This document shows positions 46,195 through 58,029 of a stretch of DNA of 64,000 nt, in pieces; the stretch's first letter is position 1; each line of letters opens with the position of its first letter. The notes beneath the pieces are model-generated. The model worked only from the letters and a program-made list of their open reading frames with translations, did no database searches and was not told the origin of the DNA. The position numbers were made by a program, and so were the translations under genes. The DNA comes from Metallyticus violacea (taxonomy: Eukaryota > Arthropoda > Insecta > Mantodea > Metallyticidae), in assembly GCA_030762175.1 (NCBI GenBank), contig CM060843.1, forward strand, positions 29,904,501 to 29,968,500. Direction: 5' to 3'.

Positions 46195-46895
46195 CTGTAG
46201 CTGAGTTTGTTTAATCATGGAATCTCTTAACATGATCGACAATTATATTGAATACTACTGAATGAGCCTTTTATCTCTGACCAAAGAGTTAGTTAGCTTT
46301 TTAGGTTATTTTGTTAATAATGCGAATAATTACTGGTTGACTTCCCCTGAAAGAAAACGTTTTAGAAAAGAGATTAACTGCTAAAGCTTTATACACTTTC
46401 CACCAGGTTAAAATATTGTATCGCCATTTAAATGAAGGAGAGGAAGAAAATTTAAATTAACACAAAATGTTAAGTAATATTTTCAGATATAATCGAACAC
46501 CAAAAAAAAAAAAGGTTAATTGATAAGAAAGCTGCATGTACATTAAAATAATACGCAGCTATGAGCGCTTGCTATTTATTCTTATAAATGTTATAGAACC
46601 CTGCAGAATTAAGCTGATATACAGAAAAATGAAATAGGGGAAAGGAAAGAAAAAATAACGAGAAGAAGAAGAATGAGAAAAATGAAGTCATAAACAAAAG
46701 AACTAATGTAAGAAAAAAAAACACATTAACAATAAAAAGAAGTTTTTATACGCAGAAACCCACTTTGGGCGCTGGGGTAAAACATGTCATTGCTAGGCAT
46801 AGCTATTAGTTATAGGCTGAATTTTCCTTGCAATTCACTTTTTAATAATAAGGTTAGAAAATCTTTAATAAATCATACTTGCTTTTTAAACACAC

Positions 46896-46944
<49 letters not shown>

Positions 46945-49430
46945 TCATATTTATGGGTCCTTAAACGTACAGGTACTCCCAGAATCACAACATATATACA
47001 ATTAACTTTCATTTTCAAGGGATAGATATTAAATCAAGAATTTAAAGGTAACTTAAGCAGTGCTTTATCTCTTTTGGTGTGATAAATATTATATATTGGA
47101 CAACGATTCTGGGGCACCTGTATGCTCTCATAGCCCATGTAGTAACAATTTATATAAGAAAAAGAACCAAGAAAGAAAATGTATAATGTATAAATAAATA
47201 AATATACATAGCCGAGCTATTATAAATGCATACTAATTGCACTGTTCTGCAATTTAGCGTGGAAACTATATAAATAAAATTGTTATTTGAAATAATGCTT
47301 AGATATTTTCCCTGAATCCATTTTCTAGATTTGTTTTCTTATTGTTATTTTTGAATATTTTTATTAGGAATATAAATGTTTATAAAAAGTATAGTTCGAA
47401 CATAAAGAAATAAATAGGTTATATGTAACGATCTCTAATCTGAGAACTTTCGACTGAAGCCTTATTATGAAGGATGGAAGAAATGTTAATATTAGTTACG
47501 CTGGAAACAATACAGCATCTGTTTTTGGAGATATGAGTTTGGAAAAGATCACTTCAGTTAACATCACGTGGAATTAGGTAGATAACGTCTCAAACGCGAT
47601 TCTTTAGTTATATGCATGTTTAGCCAACACATGTTTGAAGGAAAAAAAAAATACCACAGTTTTCATGAGACTAATATTCCCATGAGACAGAGTGGCGCAC
47701 ATTACTTGAGGCGTACACTTTTAAATGAAGTTTTATTTTGCACTGAAAATTAATTACATTTTTGAACATATATGCCTCAATTTCTTTCCCGAACACCACT
47801 GAATATTATGCTTACCATTTTCATGAGTATTGAGGTGTTTCCTATCAGAACTTCATTTAAAACTACAGTAAAATCACATTTTGATTTAAGGGAGCCTAAG
47901 GAAACCCACCATACAGCATTGTGGGTAAATATGCAAAAAATGGCTATGTAGTCATTTTAAAGAAAGAGTTAAGTTTGCACAAAATTTGATTTTTTAAAAG
48001 CATTTTTAAAATGCAACTAGTGTTAATGGAGAGTCTGTAGATATGAAAGCAAGAAGAATGGAAATGCAAGACGCACAGTCAACGAAGGAAAATATATTAT
48101 AATTTTAAATTATTCAACAATAAATGCGATTACCTCTCTTGTGCGCATTTATAGCTCTTATTAATGCCTATTCAAGCCCATGTTTATATTCCCCAACAAA
48201 AATTAATATTAAACCACTATTTATTACTTAACTGTGGTTAAATTTTGCTTTAGATTTCCCTTAACATTAAGCCATACTCGTTACTTAACTATCATTAGTT
48301 TTTGCTTTATTTATCCTTGAAAATATTTAAAACTACTTTAGAGTATAGGACTTTTTAATGTTTTCATTTTTAACTTTATTACAATTTATAGTTTTACCTT
48401 TTTCCATGTTGTAGCTTTTCTTTAATATGAAAAGATTTTAATTGCTAATTTATTTGCAATGAATTTAAAAACCTTATTAATCATGCGTTTCAATTTGAAG
48501 ATTTTAAGAACATTTTTTATAAATAGTTCTGTTCAAAAAGGTTTTCATAACATGGATAAAAGTTAATTTGTGTGTGTGCGATGACCACGCATATAGCTCT
48601 GATGAAATGGCTTCAACACGTCACATTTTTTTCAGAAACTTACATTTAATACGAATAATATAAAAATAGATGAAAACCAACCCACCCACCTCAAACCAGT
48701 AAGTCACAAAATTATGTAGCACTTCCAATCTTAAGGTATAGTGTAAAGCATGCTTCTACATTTGTGCATCGGAAAACGGCTACTCTTCGAGTTGATTTAT
48801 TGTTTGTAATACTCTGCAGGAAGAGATAACAAAGGTACCTCGAGCGAAAACAGGCACTGTCAAAGGAAACAACGGTATATGTATTGGGAATGGCGAGATT
48901 TATTTGTGTTTTATAGAGGCGATGTGTGTGGTCTTGTTATGTGAAACGGATCTAATCGTTACTGGTGCAAAATATTTCCAAATAGTTTCTACTATGGTTT
49001 TAGTAAATTTATCTTGAAATCACAATGTCGGACAATTACAGACTATATTACTTTTACTTTGGGTGTAAAGTGGGCGAACAAGATAAGAATTGGGTGGCGT
49101 GTGTCAGATTGATTGAAGAGAAAAGCAACCACATGCGTTTTGTTGTTGCAATGCTTTGGCGAGAGTAGCTAGTCATGCGTTACCAATCAGAGGAACTTTC
49201 AAAGGAAACTAAAGCTAAAATTGTATATCCTAATTTCTCTTCAGTCACAAGACCCGTGTCACATTTTCTCGAATTTTCCATACCTCCACCTAACAGGGAA
49301 ACATTCCATCATTTCCAGTTTACCAGAATCTTCAAATGGTTGAACTTCTAATGTTCCTTTAACTTCTATGGACCCTACTTTTATTCCTGGATATGATAAT
49401 ACATCACATCTAATGCCGTAGGCCCACTTA
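46195..49430. other. Long AT-rich spacer
   Basis: Apart from the microsatellite at 46896-46944 no feature was recognised. The stretch is very A+T-rich with many poly-A runs. Confidence 0.5.
46896..46944. repeat. (ATA)n microsatellite
   Basis: About 16 ATA/AAT units. The poly-Ile frame across it is an artefact. Confidence 0.96.
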
Positions 49431-49434
49431 ATAA

Positions 49435-50394
49435 CTCAGGGATTTAGATCATGACAAACAACAGGCGGAACTATTAGTTTTCGGATTGCAACAGTGGAAT
49501 TTATTAGTTAAAGAAACCAAGATTTCGGTATTCAGAAAACGAAACGAAAATATTTTGCAACGAAGAAAGCTATCTGTGTTTGTAAAAATGTGAATGGTTT
49601 GATGAACGAATTAAGCATTGGATACAATCCATAAAAATGGATACCGTTTATCGTTTCATCAAAAGTGAGGTTAGAGAGCAGTGATAATGCACAATGAACA
49701 TAAAGCGTTCTATTTTAGTGACTCATTTAGTTTCTATGAAAAATAAACTTATTGAAAATATGTTATTCACTGTTATTGAATACAATAAGTACAATGAACA
49801 TTAATTGGTAATCTGTGGAAATTTAAAAATAATCACAGGAAGGTTTTACTAAGTTCTATTGTTTCTTATGTTTTTGGGACAGTACATTTTGTGATGAAGT
49901 ACTGGCCTGCAGGAGTTGTTCTTTATTTGGGGAGCATTATGTAAAATATGAACCACTAGTATAATCTGAAACTGTACTACTTTATCCACTGCGCATAAAA
50001 ATAGGGCACGTGAAACATTTTTGAAAACTCGAGATGAAAACAATGAGTCATTTCAATATCTAAAGACTATTTTTTATGCTAAGTAATGCTAAATTAAAAT
50101 AGGGCATATTTATGGCCCACAAATTAAAAACATTTTGAATGACCACTTTGGAGGAAAAACTTGCACTTATTGAATTAGTAATATGTCGCTGAAGATCAAC
50201 TTCTTGCGTTCACATTTGGCCGTCTTTCCAGAAAACCTGGTTGGCTGTAAGTGATGAACAGGAGGGTGATTTCATCAAGACTTAGCTACAATGGAGCAAC
50301 GTTATCAAAGATGGGATCCAGCGATGATGGGAGATTTCGACTGGTTTTTGAAATGGAAAATTCCAGCTGTCACAAAAGGAAAAAATACTGGTAA
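49435..50394 (+). pseudogene. Decayed copy of a multi-copy arthropod ORF of unknown function
   Basis: About 320 codons can be followed across frameshifts and stops. In order: DKQQAELLVFGLQQWNLL (about 49453-49506), VNGLMNELSIGYNP (from 49590), AVIMHNEHKAFYF, VSMKNKLIENML, ICGNLKII, FTKFYCFLCFWDS (49845-49883), YEPLV, FQYLKTIF, GPQIKNILND, MSLKINFLRSHLAVFPENL (50183-50239), SDEQEGDF, MEQRYQRWDPAMMGDFDWFL, and a terminal HKRK with a stop at 50392. From memory, this motif series (QQAELLxSRLxxWNLL, GYTKYCCFLCxWDSR, MSLKIHFLHSHL, DEQGERFHQD, ADYCWxLxR) occurs in many predicted proteins of cockroach, aphid and other arthropod genomes. I know no assigned function or domain name. Its copy-number habit suggests it is carried by a mobile element. 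Both ends of the carrier are unrecognised here. Confidence 0.75.
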
Positions 50395-50397
50395 TTT

Positions 50398-53000
50398 CTT
50401 AATGTTTGTCCATTTTACTAAGTATTTTATAGTTATTTATTTGCATATTTAAATTTTTAATAGCTCGTCCAGTTTCACTTTAGCACTGTTGCTACAACTA
50501 AGTTTCCTTGGAAGATTTACATGCAAGAAATAAAATGAACATAATATTAAAAAGGTAAATAATATCCCTGTTTTAAAACTAAAACATATAACACAAAAAT
50601 GTTCCTTGTTACGAACTTTTCACTGCAGTTTTCGTTTTCAGTAGGTGCGAATTAGGCAAGTCCAGCTTATTTCAATGAATAAAAAGTTTAAAATTGTTGA
50701 CCAGTGATAATTAGATATACCAAACGAATGACAATGCTGAATGGAAATTTTTGTAAGCAGCTTTCATCATCATTGGGCAGAGTACCAGCGTGTTCCTTAA
50801 GGTTGGTGTTCTTACAATTCTGGTTTTAATTATTTCATTCTTAAAGTACATTGGCGTCAATTTTATTTTCTCTATTCATAATATTTAAACCAGTTACATG
50901 CAGCTTAACTCGAAAATTAATTTCGTACCTAGTCTTTTAGAGTTATTCAGTCACGTATCGTAGAAATGTTTAAGTATTTTTATATGTTCATAGTACAATT
51001 TTCGAGTCCACACATAAAGTACAGATAAGACATTACTTTTTTTAAATGTAAGTAACGTATTAATTGCGAATTTCTTTCATAATGTTAATTTAATCGTTCC
51101 GCACATGCTCTGAATTTATATACGTACCCAATTCTCAACTTCTCGATAAACCCATATAGAAGGAATTTCACAATCCAAATAATTGAAACTTTGAAAAGAT
51201 CAATGAGTTTATTATTTATTACCGTTTTTATTTTCTTTCATAATTTCCTTGAAAAGAAATGGGTGCATTTTGCTTTACCTGCTGATATTACTAGTTATAT
51301 GTCGACACAATTTTATTAAGATAACGAGTTGCAGTTTATAATTGATCTTATTTTTCTGTAAAAAGCATTTTACTATCGGCAAATAGGATTGTATTAAAGT
51401 TTTTACTATTTTAAAATACTGTCTTGCCTGATCTTGCCTCTGGGTTACAGAACGCTTATATGTTAAAACGTGTGGGCAGCCCCGTCTCACTCCTAAATTA
51501 ATTATTTATTTTTAGAACATTTATTATTACCTTAACAATGCTGATAACTGTATCTTTGTGTAATGTTAATCATGTTCGCCATAATAAGCCTAAATAAGAA
51601 TGTTTTTCTATAGGAGGGAACCAGCTTATCGCATAACCCCAACGGAGATTTAGGGATTGAATTCGAGGTTTACCTTCCCCTAGAAAGGATGGTTTGGGAC
51701 AACGCAAATAGTGAAAATCAATGACTTTAGTGATGTTTCCAATGAAGTTAAAGTGGAACTAATTATCCTAATCAATTCACCAGGAACAGTAGATTTAACA
51801 GTATTTAAGCTGTTCAGACTGCATATAGTTCTCCGCATATTTTTTTCCCGATGAAATCACGTAAATTAACATAATTCAAAAGCATCCCGCACACCCCTCA
51901 CGCCATTTTCTTTCAGGGCAATTAGGTAGTTCATTTATCTTTGGATTTCCGCAATTAACATGTTAGTGTAACTTCCTTGAGACTTTTAGTGTAATGGGTA
52001 ACCTACAGAAAGGAAACAAATTGATTGTATTTTTATTCCCTTCATTACGATATATGCAACCTATTTGTTCTTCTTTAAATATATAAAAATAGTAGAGAAC
52101 CCTGGCGCCTATAAATACCACATTCGATTAATATGTTACATCATTCTAAAACAGTGGATTCTGAAGTTAAGACCATGACAATGATTAAAGAAATGATTTC
52201 AAAAGAAGCGCTATGCCGTGCACCTAAAACAGCGTCCCGTTTACTGAAACTATATTAAAACCCGGAATACCCAGGAGGCGCCCGCTCGCAAATGTTAATC
52301 CCAGAGGTAATTAATTGATGCTGGGAGACAAATCTCATCTAGTACTGCTGAGGTATTCACGAATAAAGAAACATTTTCTGATTGAAAAGTATTTTCCACA
52401 CTAGTCATAGGACATATATAGCTATTTGTGGGATACTAGTCAAAGTATGCACCACCAACACAACGCAGTGGACCTATTTTTGTCGCAGTAGGAAGGTATT
52501 TTCTGGATTAAAAAGAAGACTTATAAGAAACATTTAAAGACTTTGGAATTTTTAGCCGTACATCCAATACTGAAAAATATAATGCTATAACCTATGCGTT
52601 CTGCAACTTGATGAATTAATATAAAAAAATCATCATGACTCATATATATATAAACATATAAACTAGAAGCTGAAGATTACTGCCATATTACAAGTTTATT
52701 TAAATTTGCAGATATTTTGTTTATATATAGGCAATATTTCATTCGCTCTGGGCCTCTGATTTACCCTTATATATCAAATAGATAGATGCAATTCAGTAAA
52801 ATTTCATATGCATGTACCTAAGTGCATGATCATGAAAGAAAATGGATGACGGCGAAACACTATAGTTATAACCCGCATGTTGCAAATATCTTCGAAGACC
52901 TTTTGCTGCTTGATGTCCTCAGCAGTAGCATGTGTTGTTGTTCTTCTTACTGGATTGTCAACAATCACATCCCCAAAAGGCTGTAATAAAAATCTATATA
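50398..53000. other. AT-rich spacer
   Basis: No recognised gene or repeat. The minus frame at 51275-51490 has no family motif. Confidence 0.5.
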
Positions 53001-53002
53001 TC

Positions 53003-53332
53003 GTACTTTATTAGTCTTTATTAGTCCTGGTGGTGTAGTGGTTACCATACTTGCCTCCTAAACCCAACATCGCGGGTTCGAACCCGGCCAGGACCGATGG
53101 ATTTTTTTGGGGGGGGCGTAAAAATCCTAAGTATGGCTTCCTTCGGAAGGGAAGTAAAGCCGTGGGTTCCGTGTCGTACATTTACGGCACGAAAAAGAAC
53201 CTCAAGCCTGAAAGAGGCCTCTGAGCAAAATTTGTCGGCCGTTTCACGCCCTGAGTTGAATGGGACGCTGATGACCTGAGCTGTTAAAGAGCGTCCATAA
53301 ATAAATCATTCAAAAAAAAAGTACTTTATTAG
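53003..53332 (+). mobile_element. SINE family A copy with perfect 12-bp target duplication
   Basis: The SINE (about 53024-53320) is the cleanest A copy. Its head is GTCCTGGTGGTGTAGTGG, the B-box is GGGTTCGAACCCGGCC, and the body has the GGAAGGGAAGTAAAGCCGTG word, TTTGTCGGCCGTTTCACGCC and CTGTTAAAGAGCGTCC. It ends with AAATAAATCATTC and an A9 tail. GTACTTTATTAG stands at 53003-53014 and 53321-53332. Nine bases separate the left duplication from the head. One G run (53110-53116) has expanded. Confidence 0.94.
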
Positions 53333-53334
53333 GG

Positions 53335-53805
53335 CCCTTACGAAGATAAATATAACCTAACACCCTCCGTTCTAAGAAGGTAAAAATAGCTACACCTACC
53401 ATAACAAAAACAATCAAAGCTAAATTTATTACAAATAACAGATTGTGTATTAACAATACAGAATAGCATTTACTGCACGTATATGTATACTGGAAAACTT
53501 CATTGATAAAAGTGTATCAAACACAATTCATTGAGCAGATGTGGTGTGGAAACCATCGTCAAAGTTTATGGTAAAGAAACTGGAAACCATGGTAACATTT
53601 GCTTGTTTACAAAGAAGGACATTAGAAACTGCCAGAAGCAACGGTGCAGAAGCTGAAAAACAGTACCTTGCAGCAGAAGGAGCTTTTTATGAGCAAAGCC
53701 ACAAGGTGGTTTATTAAAGTTCATCCAGGAATACTGGCATACGTAGGGTTCTCCCATTAGGCAACATTCTACAAAAGTCAACTTTCAGGGTAAGTATTTG
53801 GGCTA
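53335..53805. other. Spacer, possible diverged N-terminal half of the next transposase
   Basis: The stretch 53540-53790 is less AT-rich and has fragments of open frame on both strands. It may hold the decayed DNA-binding half of the transposase that follows, but no motif is convincing. Confidence 0.35.
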
Positions 53806-53810
53806 GTGAG

Positions 53811-54240
53811 ATGCTCACACTGTTCAATAGGCACCTTTTCAAGATGAAAAAAATTAGGATTTGGTGTGCTCGGTCGTGGCCTTGCGTTATTGGCCCCATA
53901 TTTTATACAACGATGGAAATCGCAGTCTACAAAGAACATTTCTATAAGTTTGTGGATCATTTGGACCCTAGGGAACTTCTTACTGATAGTTTAAGCAAGG
54001 TGAGGTTACCTGCCACAACTCCAGTGTTCAAGGCTGAGAGTGTTTCTAACTTTTGAAGATCGTGTCATTTTTAAAGGACTATTGACCACCAAATTCGCCT
54101 GACCTTAATATGCCAGATCTCTTCCTATGCGGTATACTGAAAGGTAAAGCATATCTCAACAAGCCGCGGACTTTCGTGCAAATGCAGACACCATTCAGGC
54201 GGTGATCCTTGTATGTTGCAGAATACCTTCCACAACCTTT
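53811..54240 (+). pseudogene. Tc1/mariner-superfamily transposase remnant
   Basis: The plus frame 53811-54056 reads KIRIWCARSWPCVIGPIF then YKEHFYKFVDHLDP. This matches the VWCGxxxxxIIGPxFF and Y...I..FL segment between the first and second catalytic residues of insect Tc3-like transposases. After a frameshift, near 53993, KQGEVTCH lines up with QQDGATCHT, so the second catalytic Asp is Gly. Then (54082-54160) PPNSPDLNMPDLFLCGILKG and KAYLNKPRTF hold the third Asp, intact. About 38 residues separate the two positions, near the spacing of the 24.4-kb copy. Several in-frame stops occur and the N-terminal half is not recognisable. Confidence 0.8.
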
Positions 54241-54345
54241 GATGCAACCATTTCAACACTTGATGTACAATTATCATAATGCACAAATGTATGTTCCTGT
54301 CAAATATTACTGAACTACGTTTGTTAGAAAGTTATAAGAAAGATC

Positions 54346-54358
54346 GGGGGGGGGGGGG
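54346..54358. repeat. G13 homopolymer
   Basis: A run of 13 G, about 100 bp past the end of the transposase remnant. Confidence 0.97.
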
Positions 54359-54359
54359 A

Positions 54360-55505
54360 GAAGAGTGAAATGCCATGATATCTTTCAAACATATTTTGGT
54401 TTGTAAATAAGACTTTCTACTGCAATTTTTGCAATTCACACAAAATTCAAAATATCAACTGATTTTTTGTAACCTTTGCTCCATCCTTAAAGCTGGGTCA
54501 GCAGAAGTATGAGGTTCTTCAGGTCGATGTTAAATGTGTTCCTTTGGTTTCTGGTAGAGGTGCAGCGTACAGTGAATGATGCCCTGAATGAAACAATATT
54601 TCAAACGTTATACTATTTGTGTGAAATGAAACTAGGTACTTGGTCACCTAGATTCATAGTTCAGTGTAAAGAATGGAGAAAATATATAAAGATATAAGAA
54701 CTATTTACTGGGTAAATACTTATTGATCCAATTAAATTAATGAAAATTAAGTAAACACTTTCATCCTATTATTTTTTTCATTAGGGAATTCTTCTTTATT
54801 AAACACAATGAAAAGTAATTTTTAACTATAACATGTGTAATATTCAGAATGTTGTCATCTATTTGTTTACGTAATTCAATAATATTTATAATATCGGAAC
54901 GAAAGTTTGCTACCTGTCTTCTGATTTATCTTTTGCGAGGCTGGGTAAGCGCTTTTGAGAATGGGGTCTTGAGGCGAGCACTGACTTTACACTTCAAAAA
55001 AAAAAAAAAAAGTTCTGTTTACATTTCCAGTTCCCCTCTACTGCATTATGGGAAGAGGTGGTTTGTTATGCGCTGTCAAGAACACAGTGCCAACTTTGTG
55101 AACGATGCCGCCATTTCAGCACAGAAATTATGCGTAACATCTGCAAGTAAGCACGTTAAATAAGCAAGAATTTCACAATGGTTGTATAAAAATAATTATG
55201 TAAAGGAAGAACTTGAGATTACAGCTTAGGAGTTAAATAAAACTTTCGAATTGCTAGAAATGGCAAATTGGGCAACTGGGTGATTGAAAAAAGCATCTCT
55301 ATATCAGTATGAAAGTTTCATTCAACTCTAAAGCCGAAATTTGCTGTCCGATAAATGCATATTACTACCGTTTATAAAAACACATTGCTTTCTAGAAATC
55401 TCTTTCGGACGTAGTTATATCGTTCAAAGTATGGAATAGTGATTTATCTAAAGTATTGGTTTTGATAGATGCACCGACTGGCAAGTGTAGAGGAGGACAC
55501 TTCAA
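54360..55505. other. Spacer, nothing firmly recognised
   Basis: Frames at 54509-54697 and 54849-55163 show no domain; the second crosses an A15 run. GATGCCGCCATTTC near 55104 resembles a YY1 site, but nothing around it supports a promoter. Confidence 0.4.
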
Positions 55506-55509
55506 CAAG

Positions 55510-55880
55510 TACTTCGGTCTTGCTCACGGCTAGCCGTTTGTGCTTACGTCTCCAATATGCGGGAACTTTGTGGACGCACACGGGTTCCAAATGTTTCCAG
55601 ACAGAACACCCCGAAGCCGGTGGGCCCTTCTCCCGAACAAGTCCGAGCCCCTCAGAAGGCCCGTTTCCGTATCAGACGCCGGAGCAGAGAGAGAACTTTA
55701 CAAAGCGCACTTTCGACCCTGAATCAGAACCAACGAAATGAAGTGACGTGGCACGCGAGAGCGGAAAATTTGTGCAATGTAAATATCCTAGGTGTCGAAA
55801 GAAAACCACGAAAAAACCCAAACAAATTGCACGGGAGCTTCTAAGCCTTACCGCCTGGATCATCCCGCTTGGTTCTTGAA
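55510..55880 (-). mobile_element. SINE family C copy
   Basis: On the minus strand: GTTTTTTCGTGGTTTTCTTT, ATATTTACATTGCACAAATT, TTCCGCTCTCGCGTGCC, CATTTCGTTGGTTCTGATTC, then the GC-rich half with CGGAAACGGGCCTTCTGAGG and CACCGGCTTCGGGGTGTTCT. These match the 35.8-kb copy in order. Overlapping frames of 60-95 codons on both strands are by-products. Confidence 0.7.
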
Positions 55881-55884
55881 CGTA

Positions 55885-56985
55885 GTCCATGAAAGATCCT
55901 AAATCTTTTAAGGACATAATTGAATTTTCGATACTTTATGGAGACAGGCTGAAGATACCGTTGCATGCGAGTGCACCTTTGTGCGACAACAATATTCCAT
56001 AGAAACAATAAGTTTTTCAAGATGAAAAAAGAAATAAAGTACACACTCCATCTCTCACAAATAGTATACAGATTTTCAGGGAAATAATAATTCTAACTTA
56101 CAAAATAAATGTAGTGACTTTTATCACAAATACACAGTACTAGAAAAATACGTCCTCATTTATTCACTCATTTTCAAAGAATTTGAAGTAGAAACGAAGG
56201 TAAACAAATCAACACATTATTGGCACTACAAAGAAAGCCTACAGCGCATGCTAACACTGTTCCTTTTGTTAAAGCTTCTCATTCTGCATTTCAACATTTA
56301 AATTTTTGTATTCAAGTCACGATGAAGAGGAAAAGTCATTAAACCAATTGCTAGTTTAATTAAAAGAGAACAGCGACAGAAGAACTTTGCTTTTGATTGA
56401 TTGATTGACCAAGATTGATTTATCAACTTATTGCACACAAAACAGAAGAGTGCGGATGTAAGCAGTGAACTGCACAATTCACTATGTTGGGTATTCTTGA
56501 AAAGAAGGTGTAGATACACAGGAACCATAAATTTGGAAGCCTGCTGAAGATAAATAAAACTGAACGCTCTTAGTTCACTTATCTGGTGCAGCAAACCTTT
56601 AAATCTGAGTTACAGAAAAAAAAAATCGCTTACACATCTTGAACGGTTGGTTCGGACAATAACCGCTTAATAGGCTTCAAGCACTTTCCCCATGTGGAAC
56701 TAACTTATCTAAAAAACAACAAATTATTGTGAATCACTTGATGAATATTTCTTCCTCAATACGAAGGTATTTCTAAGAAAATTTGAGAGATGAATCAGCT
56801 GCGACACTTAGCACATTTCTCTGAACATTCAAAGAATTGATAAAAGGAGTTAAAATTTCAAAACGTGAACCATACTTGATGTATAGTTGTAAACTGTATC
56901 CACTCTTGCTATATTTTACGTCTCAGCTACTAACGTACCATAACCGGCGGGATCCGCTCTTCAACTCCGTTTTCCTCTCTGACAT
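55885..56985. other. Spacer, nothing recognised
   Basis: A+T-rich with short direct repeats of TTGATTGATTG near 56400. No gene recognised. Confidence 0.45.
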
Positions 56986-56989
56986 ATCG

Positions 56990-57400
56990 CATTCTGAACT
57001 GTTCCCTGCCGATCTCATGGCAGTATACATTCATTCGTGAAGATCATTTAGACAATTGACTTTAGAACACATCTTCGTATGGAAATGTTATTTTGAATGG
57101 AATCAGCTCTCTTGCGTAATTTATTTCGAATTTTCCTGATTAACTACCACCTTCTAGACTGCAACTCACAATATTTTCAACAAAATTCAGTCAGTGCCCC
57201 CCCCCCCCCCAAAAAGAAATACCACGGAAGTGAAGTCTTAAAAGAGGGAAGTTTGGACAAAATTGAGGCAATTCTTGATCGTTCGGCGAAATCACTTTTG
57301 GAATTGGGGGGGGGGGGCAGTTCCGATTATTACAGTGGTCAAAGTTAGTCGTGTTAGTCAGAATGTGTTTTTCTGTACAAAACCTGTGTAGCCGGGGGAA
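56990..57400 (+). pseudogene. N-terminal fragment of a Tc3-like transposase (copy 1)
   Basis: This segment aligns along its length with 60.83-61.28 kb: TTCTGAACTGTTCCCTGCCG, then TGGAAATGTTATTTTGAATG, later GTCAGAATGTGTTTTTCTG. In translation, CYFEWNQLSCVIYFEFS matches the first helix-turn-helix of insect Tc3-like transposases. LDKIEAILDRSAKSLLEL (57253-57306) matches LDEIGARLEHSPRKSLxxL, the start of the second DNA-binding domain. A C14 run (57197-57210) and a G12 run (57306-57317) interrupt it and are absent from the other copy. No catalytic region of the same lineage follows. Confidence 0.6.
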
Positions 57401-57524
57401 AACAATTCCAGTCTCTTCTTAAAGATGGTTGTGTAGGAAGTGGCTCTGCTAGTGCTTTGCAATTAGTACCCAGACTTGCTTGTATCCCGTTGTCTCAACC
57501 TCATTATTCGTATGGAAGGAAGGG

Positions 57525-57745
57525 GAGGGAGAGATACAAACATCCTCCATATTCATCAGAAGTGAACCCTTCCAACTTCGCTCTCTTATCCAAACAAAGA
57601 GAGCCCACTAGAGGAAAGCGTTTCCAAACAAGGGAATCAGTTTTTCTAGCAGTAGGATGTTTGTTTGCTGCCATTAATAAAAACAACATTTGCTACTGAT
57701 ATTCAGTACCTTCCAGAAGCATCGCAAAGGGTAGTAAATATGACA
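57525..57745 (+). pseudogene. mariner transposase C-terminal fragment
   Basis: The plus frame ending at 57699 reads YKHPPYSSEVNPSNFALL, then RGKRFQTRESVFLAV. This is the segment around the third catalytic Asp of mariner (HPPYSPDLAPSDFHLF...GKRFxTxExVxxAV). The catalytic Asp is Asn (SNF for SDF, AAC codon near 57575) and the preceding SPD is SSE. It continues for about 20 codons to a stop. The lineage is mariner proper, unlike the Tc3-like fragment just upstream. The SINE-A copy begins right after it. Confidence 0.75.
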
Positions 57746-57759
57746 GGTTGATTGTTAGT

Positions 57760-58028
57760 TTGATTTATTTATGGTCGCTCTTTAACATCTCAGGTCATCA
57801 GCGTCCCATTCAACTCAGGGCGTGGCACGGCCGACAAATTTTGCTCAGAAGCCTCTTTTTTTTTTTCATTCCAGGCTCAGGTTCTTTATCGTGCCGTACA
57901 TATACAATATGAGACCCACGGCTTTACTTTCCTCCCGAAGTAATCCATCAATCGATCCTGGCCGGGATTGAGCCCGCGGTCTTGTGTTTAGGAGACAAGT
58001 ATGGTTACTACAACACCACCAGGACCGG
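57760..58028 (-). mobile_element. SINE family A copy with internal deletion
   Basis: On the minus strand: head GGTCCTGGTGGTGTTGTAG, B-box-like GGGCTCAATCCCGGCC, then directly CTTCGGGAGGAAAG. About 35 bp of the body between the head and the hairpin word are missing. An insertion of A12 with GGAATG lies at 57857-57874 (complement). The rest ends in AGATGTTAAAGAGCGACC. Its divergence makes it one of the oldest A copies here. Confidence 0.85.
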
Positions 58029-58029
58029 G

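Noticed and set aside
55095..55115. YY1-like GCCGCCATTT as promoter mark
   Set aside because: A single short motif without CpG island, initiator or exon signal.
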